NCBI GenBank assembly: GCA_029339195.1
Contig: JAPTJF010000238.1
Span: forward strand, 29,365 to 93,364
Source of the DNA: Micractinium sp. NFX-FRZ
Lineage: Eukaryota > Chlorophyta > Trebouxiophyceae > Chlorellales > Chlorellaceae
DNA length: 64,000 nucleotides
Direction of reading: 5' to 3'
The translations under genes and the position numbers were made by a program. Every line of letters begins with the position of its first letter. Position 1 is the stretch's first letter. Positions 1 through 10,283 of the stretch are shown piece after piece. The notes under the pieces were generated by a model that was not told where the DNA came from, ran no database searches, and saw only the letters and a list, made by a program, of their open reading frames with translations.

Positions 1-949
1 TGGCGGCAAACTACCTGGACACATGATGTGACAGCTCGGCGGGCGCCGCCATGTCAGCATAGGGCACGTGATGGTCGCAGCAGCGCTGCGCCTCTCTGAC
101 TCGTCCACTGGCCACGTGCGGTATCCTCCCTCCCCCGCAATGTTGTGTTCCCTGTTTGGCCCCTGTTTGTGTTGCTCTGTACCATCCATAGCTTGTTCCT
201 GACCGCACTGCCCACTCCTGCACATCACGCAACCTCCGCTCCTGCTACCCTGTCCAGCTTACTCTCCCCTTCTCTTGCTTTGCTCGCACTGCCCGCTGGC
301 TTGTACACTCCCTATATGGCTCAGCAAGCTTCCGTGAGGCAACTGGTACATTACGAGGTAGTTTAAACGGAAGGCTGACAAGGTTGGCCAGCTGATGTGG
401 GTAGCGCCGCCCAATGCGGGCCGGCGGGGGCACGGAAAACATGCATCAACATAAGGCAAGTCATGGGCAGAGGTAGGGGGTACACGCAGGTAGAGCAGGT
501 CGGATGCAAGCAAGATATCTTGGGCGTTGTTAGACAGCAGACAGAAAACTGTGCTCTGCCCACTGGGGCACGCTCTGCTATCAGATTGGCCGGCTGTGGG
601 CTGTGTGCTCGTGAACTCAGGAAAATGAGAGGAAAAAGCTGCTGCCATTTGAGTTCGGCAGGGAATTCGTTATGTCGTTGTGGCGCCGGTGGCTGCTGAT
701 GTCAGCTCGTGGCCGGCTGGCAGCTGGACAGGCATACCAACAATTGTGCCAACAGTGGCTGGCCGGGTCAGGCAAGATACAAAGCCAAGGTGAGCGGGGG
801 GTGGCATCGGGGCGGGGTGCCAAGGCGCGTTGTGTGTGCACTGGCGGGTCGGCGAGTGGGGTTGCTTGCGCCTGCCTTGGCCCAGCCGAGGGTTGGCTGT
901 GGCACTGAGAAGCGGCTGCCTAGCTGGCGGGGCAGCGGGCACCGTCTGC
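1..949. other. Non-coding flank
   Basis: This is the 3' side of the minus-strand gene that ends at 950, so it should hold that gene's 3' UTR. Short open frames occur on both strands, as expected in GC-rich DNA, but none shows a recognisable domain, an exon-like boundary or a match to a neighbouring gene. I see no clear TGTAA poly(A) signal on the minus strand here. Confidence 0.5.
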
Positions 950-3900
950 CTAGCTGATGGGCGCAGCCGTTGTTGCTGCGGGCTGCTGCTGCTGCTGCTG
1001 CTGCTCCTGCTTGCGCTCGTACAGGTAGCCTGGCAGGGGAGGGAAGGAGTGGGGCGCAAGGCAGGGAGGTCGAGGGCGGTGGCGGTGGCGGGCGACATGG
1101 GAAGCCAGGGGGCACGCAAGGCCGTACCCTGGCAGCCAGCCCCTCCCCACGCTTGGCCTCCGCCTTGCTCGCTCTCTCCTCCTCACGCTCCCTTCCTCCC
1201 CCCTGCCCTCCGCACCAGACAGCCCCGCTGAAGAGAGGCACCTCGCACTCTCCTCCCTGCCTGCCCGGCCCCCTCCCTCCCACCCTCCCACTAGCTCTCA
1301 CCATACAGCTCCCAGTAGGACAGGCATATGTGGTGCTTGTTGGACGCCTCTGGGTTGGGCCCCACCAGCAGCAGGCGGAAGTAGCGGTACGGCACCGCCG
1401 CCGCGTGGCTGGACACGGGCCAGGAGGCGTACTGCCCGGGCATGCGGATCGTGCGGTCGCTGATGTGGCGCCGCAGGTCGGCCCAGCTGGCGCCGTCGTT
1501 GGAGCCCTGCACGCGTGTTGGTTGGGCTCACAGAATGAGGGCCAAAGTGATGTCAGCAGGTGGGACCGGAGGGGTACTGAGGAAGGCGAAAAGGACTGGG
1601 GATTTGGGCCCGGGACTGCGGCTTGCTGCGATTGGGGCCACACCAATCGCAGCCCACGCCAGAGGCGTGCGCACAGCCAGCTCGGCCTTGCACCACTAGC
1701 AGCAGGGCAGTCACTGCGGCACCACCACCTGCCCGGCGTGTCACCTGCAGCACCCAGCTGCGCAGGAAGTCGGAGGAGCCGTCGTGGCGCAGGGTGTAGT
1801 AGTTGCAGATGAGCTGGTGCTGGGGGCCCAGGTCCAGCACCCACCAGCTGCAGGGCAGGGAGGGGCAGCGGGCAGGTTGGAAGGGGAGCGGGGAAGCAGA
1901 CACAGCAGGGAGTGGGCAGGCAGGTTGTAAGGGGAGAGGGGAAGAGGACACAGCAGGGAGTGGGCAGGCAGGTTGGAAGGGGAGAGGGGAAGCAGACACA
2001 GCAGGGAGTGGGCAGGGAGGTTGAAGGGGAGCGGGGAAGAGGACACAGCAGGGAGTGGGCAGGAGATTGCCCGGGGAGATTGAAATGTGAGGAGGCAGCA
2101 GGGAGGGGGCAGGAGATTCACGTGGAAGACACAGGAGGATGAGAGACGAGGCACGAGTCAGAGAGAGGTAGGGGAGGTGAGGCGGAGGGGGCGCTGTGAT
2201 GGGATGGCTGAGAAGTCTGCACAGGCACCATGCGCAGGCACTGTTGTGCGGCACAACCTCGAGTGCTGGCACCACGGGCACGGTGCAGGTGAGCGTGCAC
2301 GGTAGTGCCGCCTGCGCTCCTGGCCCCTGCCCACCTGGACAGCTGTCCATTCTCCATGCGTGGCCCCGCAAAGTTGCAGCGTGCAAAGCCGTTGCCTACA
2401 ACGGCCTTGGGGTCTGTTGAGCGGCAGGCCGGGCTGCTCGCACGCACCTGCGCAGCAGGGGCAGCGGGGGGGAACAGAGGGCGGAGGGGGCAAGCATAGC
2501 GTCGGCAGCGGAGCATCAGGACGCGCGGACAGCACTAACAGCCAGCCCTCAGGCAAAGCCCCCCTGAGCATCCAAAGCCAATCACCCTTGTGTGAGCCAC
2601 ACAAACCCGCTTGCGCCTGCTGCTTTCCTACCCACCCCCCACCCGCAGCCTGCCGCAGCCTCTCCGCAAGCATGCGAGCATCAAGCGCCCCAAAACACCA
2701 AGCCGCCCACCACTTGCCGTCACAGCCCTGTCCCCAGGATACCTGCAGCCGCCCAGCCAGCACCGGGTTGACCCAGGGCTGCGTGCCGCCGCTGCTGCCC
2801 AGGTGCCAGCACACCCCATTTTTGTCGCCGTCAAACATGTAGATGAGCTCGGCGCACCCGGGGGCACGCCTCATCTGCAGCGGGGGCAGAGGTAGCAGAA
2901 GCAGCGGGGGCGTGCATGTAGATGAAACACACGCACGCATCAGCAGTAGCAGCACCAGACAGGAAGAAGGCGTGCAAGCGGATGGCTGACTGCCCCCTCC
3001 TGCGACGCACGCACATCAGCAGCCGGAGGCGTGCCGCATGTGCAATGACATGTGCAGTGACATGTGACCAAGCCCACACCCACGCCGCCGCGCACACCTG
3101 GAAGCGGGTGGAGGCCAGGCGCTCGCTGGCGGTCAGCGCCCGCACGTGCCTCGAGTCCTGCAGTGCCATGCCGCCGCGCCGCACCTGCAGCGCGCGAGGC
3201 GAGCGCTGCCCATCCTCCTCCCGTGCATCCGCCGCCTCTTGAACAAGCTCTTGCATCAGGCTGCTGCGCGCCCACATGGCGTGCCGCCTGGGTGGTTCCA
3301 AGGGAGGCAGGATGGGTTGAAGGGTCAAGAAGGGCGGGGTGGGGCGGGCCAGCGCCCGCGGCAAGGGCAGCAAGCAGCAAGCGAGGCGTCATCATGAAGG
3401 CGGGGCGGCGCCGTCGGGAGCCAGCGCAGCCTGGGTGCGCGGCATGGCCATGCACAGCTTGCCATCAAACCCCCGTGAGCAGCCATGCATCGCAAAGGCA
3501 GCAACGGAAGCAAGGGTATGCCGGCCCGCCTCACCTCACAGCCTCCAGCTCTCCGTCCGACATGAGGGGGAAGCGGATGCAGGGCAGCAGGTGGTCCAGG
3601 TCCTGCGGGTGGGGTGGGTTCATTGGTGGAGCGGGTCAGGCAGCAGAATGCAAGGTTAGGGAGGATAGCAGGGAAGCACGACACCACCCCCGCCTCCCCC
3701 GCCTCTGCTGCAGCAAGTGCATGGCACCCCCAAGCCACGCAGCCACACACACACACCTGCATGGGGTGGCAGGCGGACGATCCATCCGTCACCTCGGCTC
3801 CATACCCCGCCCACTTCATGGCCGCATCAAACACAGCCTTCTCCGGGCAGTCCTGCAACACAACAGGGTGGGCACACACACAGGCATGCAACTTTAGTGA

Positions 3901-6411
3901 ACCACTACACCTGCATCTACAAAGGGGTGGTGTGGGCTACAGATCTGGGACGGCCACACAGGCTTGTGTCGTCCGCCGAGCATAAGCAGCGGAACCATGC
4001 TCCAAGTGCAGCATGCCTGCGACTTCTTCCATCTCCCGGCTCTGCCCCCGTCTTTCTCACCAAGGACTGGCTGCACAGGATGTCAGCCAGGCAGGCTGTG
4101 CTCAGGCTGCAGAACCCCGCCAAGTCCTGCTCCACCACCGCCAAAAAGTGCTGGGCAGCACACTCGATGGCTTGGCTGCATGATGGGCAGGCAGGGCAGG
4201 CCGTGTGGGGCAGAGGGGGGTGGGTGTGGGCCAGGGGGCGGTGCAAGCATGGGCAGCAGCAGTGGCAGCATGCAGCAGCGAGCAGAGCACGACGCAAGGC
4301 TGACGGTGAAGGGGCACCCAACGTCAGTTGTTGCTGCTGGTAGTTGCACGGCCGGCACCACATGCTGACAGCTGCCAGGCTGGCGCCAGCCGGCACACCT
4401 CCTACTCAGCTGCACCGGTGCAGCTCAGCGCCCGCCCGTGCCAGGCCGCCCATGAACACACCCACCCACCTGCGTAGGCCGTCCACGACGGGTGAGAGGC
4501 AGTCTGCCACCTGAAGCACGTCGCACACGCTGACAGGGCTCAGCGCGCCCAGCAGCGCCACCTGGCAGGCATCTAGTAGGCTTGGCACCGCCGAGGGCTG
4601 CTCCTGCTGCTCCTGCTGTGCCTGCTGCTGCTCCTGCTGCTCCTGCTGCTGCGCGTCCCAGGCGGCGGCTGCGCCGCCCATGCCGTCGCGTGCACGCTGC
4701 TGCTTGGGCGGGGGGCTGCTGGGCGGCGGCTGCAGCACCGGGTGCATGCGCAGGTTGCGGTACCCCACGTGCTTGTCCCATGCGCTCAAGCCTGCAGGCG
4801 CGCAGGGGTGTCAAATGGGTTGGGACGTCAGGCAGGCAAGGCAAGGTGAGCCAGCCAATGCGGCAGCTCAACCCCAGCCACAACCAGTGGGCGCAGCACA
4901 CCGTCACCCACCCACACCCGCACCGCCGTTCCACCGAGCCCATTGGGCGCCTGCCCCACCCACCCCACCCAAACATTGCCCCTGTCCATCCGGCACCTGC
5001 TGCCCCCACCCTCCCCTCCCAGCCACAGCCCACCCCCCACCTGCAAAACGGATGTTGTCGATTGGGTCGGGGTCGGTCCAGGTGGCGCACACCTCCTCCC
5101 CCGGCTGCCCCCGCCCCACGCTGATGCAGCCGTTGTCATAGTTGATCCAGTACCGGCTGAAGGTGCTGCTGCTGAGCTTGGCGCCGGGCGCGTTTGCCAC
5201 CTGGAGTGCAGGGAGGGGGTGGGGAAAGAAAGCGGGGCAGGTGGTGGGCAGGAGATGCTGGGAGGCAGCGAGCCTGGGCTGCTCTGAACATGCGGCGTGA
5301 TCAGACATGCCGGCAAACTGAGCAGCAGGGCAGCATTGGTCGCGCCACAATGTGGTGGCTGCTACGCAGAGATGGCCTGCCGCCATTCAGGGGGCGCTAC
5401 GCAGCCCACGTGCCCCCGCACCCACTGTTCACACGGCGACACAGCACCAACATGCCTTACCATGCACCCCACTGCCCCATCATGGACCCCGCTGCTCAGC
5501 ATGCAGCACAGCTTCCTGCCCATCTCATTGTGCACGATAGCACGCTCCCACTCCCACTCCCCTTCACACTCGCATGCCGCTCAACACCACATCGGCTCAC
5601 CATGCAGCACCGCTGCTCAGCCGCCCAGCGCCTCGCCATGCGGCACAGGCTCCCAAAGCCGCCACTACTGCTCACCATGCAGCGCACCTCTCCGCCCTCC
5701 TCATCACGCAAGATAGCGTCCAGCCCCGTCCCCTTCACAAACCCCACTACACACCCACTACACCCCACCACAGCGGCTCACCATGCAGCACAGCTCCCCG
5801 TCCTTTTCAAATTTCAGGCAGCTGTTGCGGTGGCTGCCCAGGATGACCGTGTAGTTCTGCTCCACAGGCGAGCCGGTGCGCCGAGCTGGCGCTGGCGCTG
5901 CTGCCATGGCCGCTGCGGGCGCGGCGGGCGCGGCGCCGCCGGCGTTGCCGGCCAGGTGCTGCCAGCGGCGCGACCCCGACTGCTGCTTGAGCAGCACGGT
6001 GGCATCGTTGTCGCCTAAGCGTAGAGAGGGAGGAGGACGGCAAAGGGCAATGCGCACAATCGTTGTGATGAATAATAAGCATGATTGCCAGCAGCGTGGG
6101 GTGGTGCAGAGAGGAGGCCAGTACATGACGGCGCAATGCTGCTCATGCTGAGAGCACCGCCCTCACTTGCACACAGCTTGACCGTGAAGCTCAGGCATCG
6201 TGTGGCAGAAAGAGCGCAGCGCAGCCACACACGACAGCACATCACGTCAATGCTGCTGGACCAGCGCGGCAGCGAGAGGCCACGCACCTTTGACCTCGAA
6301 GCTCAGGCAGCCGCGGCCGCCGTGCAGCGTGAAGGCGGGGCCGGTGAGCCAGACAGCCTCCATCGGCGGCACGATGACCACATCGCAGTTCGTGTGGATC
6401 ACAGTCTTCAT
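950..6411 (-). CDS. FA-methyltransferase-like / BACK / F5-8C domain protein
   Basis: Thirteen exons give 646 residues in one frame: 6411-6288, 6014-5782, 5200-5041, 4791-4470, 4175-4061, 3852-3757, 3602-3535, 3287-3098, 2874-2743, 2447-2335, 1847-1745, 1506-1302, 1029-950. Residues ~10-172 resemble the farnesoic acid O-methyltransferase-type beta-sandwich (YWINYDNGCISVG, then WTDPDPIDNIRFAG). Residues ~218-236 are a Gln/Glu run. Residues ~240-400 fit a BACK domain of BTB proteins (VFDAAMKWAGYG, CIRFPLMSDGELEAV). Residues ~437-626 fit an F5/8-type C (galactose-binding-like) domain (WWVLDLG, NYYTLRHDGSSDFLRSWVLQ, GSNDGASWADLR). This order resembles plant BTB proteins such as Arabidopsis At2g30600 as I recall them, which act as candidate substrate adaptors for cullin-3 ligases. 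The BTB core itself seems missing; only its last helices precede BACK. The name 'methyltransferase' is historical and no catalytic activity is implied. Confidence 0.85.
1870..2120. repeat. Intronic ~48-bp minisatellite
   Basis: About four good copies and one or two decayed copies of a purine-rich ~48-bp unit (core acacagcagggagtgggcag followed by ggttggaaggggag) fill intron 10 of the F5/8C gene. The unit differs by small substitutions between copies. It is non-coding in this model. Confidence 0.8.
5491..5802. repeat. Degenerate copies of exon-2 donor boundary in intron 2
   Basis: The exon-2/intron-2 junction of the 950-6411 gene (ggctcaccatgcagcac, 5775-5791) recurs in degenerate form at about 5491-5520, 5593-5616, 5631-5650 and 5669-5694. 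At least two copies (near 5600 and 5673) keep a full GTGAGC donor on the minus strand. Confidence 0.7.
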
Positions 6412-7148
6412 TCTAGCAGCCCAGAAACTGGGCCAATGCCATCAAACTAGGGCGCACGCGGCCTAAGCGTGTGTCCCAACCCAACTGCAAGCTCGGCGCC
6501 GGCGCACGGGCTGCAAGGGGTGGGGACGTATACCAGGTGTGGGAGGTGAGGTTGTGAGGTGAACTGGTGCAATCAGCTTCCCAAAACATGCATAGAGGGC
6601 CCACAGAAGCTGCAGACATGCGGACAGAGTGACACAGCGAGCAAACAGCGCAGCAAACCGCCGCGCAGGGTTGCCGCCGCTGCCAGCACGTGCCTGCTGA
6701 GTGAGTGTCGCAGCTGACGAGCCTCGTTTCGCTGTATCCTCTGTGCCCAACCTGCGTGCCGGGAACCCTCCGGGCCTGTGGAACGGCGGGGGTGGCAGAG
6801 TGGTGGGCGGGAGAAGGGGAGCCGGAGGGGCCGTCTGTGCCTACCCACGATCTCCTATAGCTAGTGAGCACAGGAGAATGCCCGACAGGCCCCAGAGCGC
6901 GCCTTCCGGGCTAAAGGGCACACCTGGCAGGGCGGAGCTGGTGGATGGCTATGCTGTGCCAGTTCGCGTAACAGAACAGTATTGTGGGAGAGGGTGGCAG
7001 GCCGTTGCGCACCATGTGAGGCACACCCTGTGAACACGTCAGCAACAATTTAGGATGCTCTCCTTGCAGGCCTTCGGCATGCGCACAGAGTGATCGTTGA
7101 TCGGTGGCAGCACAGAGACGTGCAAAGAACCTCTGAAAAGCGCCTGAG
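6412..7148. other. Divergent intergenic region
   Basis: This lies between the start codons of two divergent genes (minus at 6411, plus at 7149) and should carry both promoters and 5' UTRs. It is less GC-rich than the genes. I see no TATA box I would defend and no further exon. Confidence 0.5.
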
Positions 7149-9486
7149 ATGGAGGAGGGGATGGAGCCTGCTGTTCTTCAGCTGTCTGATTCTGCCGCAG
7201 ACTTTGTGGCAGGTTTGTGAGGCCTGCCTTAGCCATAGCAGCCTCCCGCGCGTTCCCTGGGAGCCGCCAGACTGCCGCAGCTCATCCGCCCTTAGCGTGC
7301 CGCCGCTGCGACCGCTGCCGCACCGCTCCTGACCACTGCTTCTGGTGGCCCTCCCCCCTCCACCACATTCCGCTGCCGCCTCCTTCACACCTATAACAGG
7401 CGGAATAGCAGGTGCCTGCGGCGTGATGGCCGGCCAGCCGCTGGACACTGTGCGCATCAGGCAGCAAGCTGGCGGCAGCGGCACCGGCGGCGCCCAGGCG
7501 GGCGCAGTGGTGCGGTCGATCCTGGCGGCAGAGGGCGCCCGCAGCCTCTTCCGAGGAATGGCGTATCCCCTGGCGACCGCTGCTCTGCAGGTGGGCAGAC
7601 CACAGACCGCTCTTGTTGGGCTGCCTGATGCAGCCGCAGCACCTGCACACGCTTTTGCTGTGCCGCTGCCCGGACGCTTCGATTTTGCCCTTCCCTCCCG
7701 GGTCCGCTCACTGTGCCCAGCGCTTGAGCGCTGCTTGCCCCTCTCCCTTGTGCAGAATGCGGTGGTGTTCCAAGCCTATGGCGCCGCCGCCCGCTTCATC
7801 ACAGGCGGTGCACCGCAGCAGCAGGAGCGGCAGGAGCAGCAGGGCCAGCAGCCGCCCGCGCGGTCGCTATCGCAGGTCTTCTGGGCCGGGTGCTTTGCTG
7901 GCGTCGTGCAGACGGTGAGTGCGCTCTTGGGGAAGTGGCAGGCTTAAGCATGGCATGGCAGGGGCGGCCGCAAGTGCACCTGCATCTGGCGCTGTCAGGT
8001 CAGTCCTGCACCCACCCGCCTGGCCTGCCACCTCGTTTCACCTCTGTGCCGCTGCCTGCTCTGCCCATCTGCACCCTTCCATTTGCTGCTTCCTTTGTAA
8101 TTGTCAATGTAGGAGGTGTTAGTGCCTTTTGTTCATTTTGAGGACTGGCTGAAGCTGCACACAGCATTTTCTTCACGATGTGTCCTACTCACCAACTTGC
8201 TTGTACTGTTGCAGGCCGTGGTGGTGCCTGTGGATCTCCTGAAGATCCGGCTTCAGCTGCAGACGGCGGTGCGCGGCGCCCCCGGCTACGTGGGGCCCCT
8301 GGCACTGCTGGCCGGCATACTGCGCAGCGAGGGGCCGCGAGGTGCGCCCTGGGCGAGATGCGGCTGGTGCTGCCTGCCTGCTCGTGTGCCTGTCTGGGCA
8401 CCCACAAGGCCAGCCCGCTGGCCTGCCAGCGTCTTCCTCTGGTGTGCAGCGGGCCATGAAGCTGAGTTCACAAGCCAGTGTGACCCTTTGCCCGGTGACA
8501 GCGCACCTTCTGCACCCTTCCCTCGCACCGCACCGACCCACCGCCAGTGCATGCCCCTCCCCCCGCTCCCCAGGGCTTTATCGAGGCACCGCCATCACAT
8601 GTGTGCGCGACTTCCCCTCCCACGGAGTCTATTTCAGTGTCTATGAGGGGGCCACGTAAGCGAGGAAGCTGCCCCATGCCCTGCCTGCTCTGTCTGCCTG
8701 TCCGCCCGCATGTCTGCCTTTCGGTGCTGCAGCTCTCTGGATCATCCCGCAAGCTGCAACCCTCCTGGCCCTTATGTGGCCACACGTGCTGCTCTTCCTC
8801 CCCAGCGCCGCTTGCCTCTCGCCTGCCTGCCCTCCCTCCTCACCGCCCAGTGCCTCCCTGCCTCCCTGCAGAGGGCTGCTCGACCCTGGGAGGCGCAGCA
8901 GCAATGCATTGGCGCTGTGGGCGGCGGGCGGCCTGGCAGGCGCGCTATCCTGGCTCAGCGTGTACCCCTTTGATTTCTTAAAGACACGCATTCAGGCAGC
9001 GGCTGCCGCGCAGTCGCCCTACAAAGGTGGGTGCGGTGGTCAGTGGGTGGGCGGGAGGGAGGGTGGCAGGCAGGCAGGCACATGGGTGGACGTTGGGTGA
9101 GCAGGCATATGCGGGATCGGGTGGAGCGCAGGCCTGCAGATGCAATGTGTGCCCTTCGAGCCAGCTCCAGGTGCTGCCCAAAGGCCGGGGTGTGCCTCTT
9201 TATCTCCCCACGCTGGGCAAGTACCAGCGGAATGCGTGCAGCCCCTGACAGCCGTCGCTGCTGGCTCGGTGGCCCTGCCGCAGGCTGGCTGGACTGCGCA
9301 CGGCAGGCCTACGTGGCAGAGGGTCCGGGCGTCTTCTTCCGAGGCCTCTCCACCACCCTGGGCCGGGCGTTTCTGGTCAATGGAGCAATTTTCACGGCAT
9401 ACGAGCTGTCCCACAAGATGGTGCGGCCACGACTTGACGCTGCTGCTAAACTCAGCGCCGATGATGCAGGTAGCACGACTGACTAG
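7149..9486 (+). CDS. Mitochondrial carrier (SLC25 family)
   Basis: Seven exons (7149-7212, 7400-7590, 7756-7914, 8215-8341, 8574-8655, 8872-9026, 9284-9486) encode 326 residues. Three ~100-residue carrier repeats are visible, each with the family signature in its first helix: PLDTVRIR near residue 34, PVDLLKIR near 140 and PFDFLKTR near 235. The start was chosen because a 21-codon first exon ending ADFVAG joins in phase to GIAGACGVMAGQPLD, the usual start of the first helix. The second signature and the wording around it resemble the SLC25A45/47/48 and plant acylcarnitine/basic amino-acid carrier branch, but I cannot fix the substrate. The product would sit in the inner mitochondrial membrane. 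A short Gln-rich insertion lies in the matrix loop of repeat 1/2. Confidence 0.93.
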
Positions 9487-10283
9487 TTTGTGCAGCCGCG
9501 CCGGCAGCAGAAGCCGCGTAACCTGCCGTTTCACAACAAGGGCCGCTTGTACCATCACTCCAGTCCGCCTGCAACCACCTGTATCCACTGGCGTGGCAAC
9601 CACCTGTACTGACTTGTACTCACCTGATACTCACTCCCACCAGCCTGCACAGTTTGCCCTGCACCTCACCCCACGGAGAGCTACAGCGCAACTCCTGATT
9701 TATGTCCCTCCCAGCATTGCATGTCGCCTGCAAGGGCGCCGACTTTCCAGCACACAGTGCACACCCGAAACCTGCCTCCTGTAACAAAACCCTTGGAGCA
9801 CCCTCGACGGCGGCGGGCAAGTCTGCTGGTGTGTCTGTGTTTCTGAAGGCTGCTGCTGCTTTGCCTTTGCTGTTGTTGCATGAATCGTCCGCCATGGGTA
9901 CTAGTAACTGTTCGGGACAACACGTTTAATATCGCGGTAAGTGAGACAGGGGTGGGAAACTGGTGGGGTAAAGCGTGATGCAGGGAGAAGCGGGTGGGCT
10001 GAGAAGGGATGAAGGCAGGTGGAAAGAATTGGGGCAGTGCATCATTATGCAGGCCACAGTAATGTTGTATACATCAGGGCATCAATTGAAAACAGCGCCA
10101 TTGGAAAGAAGAGGGCGATGAGCAGAGCATGCGACATGCACATGTATGGGTTTAGGTATGGTGATGGATCAGGGCGGGCAGAGTGCGAGCGGCCATGGCT
10201 TGTGGAATGCGCCCGGTGCAGCCGCCTGCACGGTGCCGACTGTGGTGACCACAGCACGAGAAGTCGCCACAACGTGGCGTGCC
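9487..10283. other. Convergent 3' intergenic region
   Basis: This lies between the carrier gene stop (9486) and the serine-protease stop (10284). It contains the carrier's likely poly(A) signal at 9780. I found no additional exon or RNA gene, and no TGTAA on the minus strand for the protease. Confidence 0.5.
9780..9784 (+). terminator. Poly(A) signal TGTAA of carrier gene
   Basis: TGTAA lies 293 nt past the stop codon of the carrier gene. TGTAA is the known green-algal polyadenylation signal. The assignment to this gene rests on position only. Confidence 0.55.
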
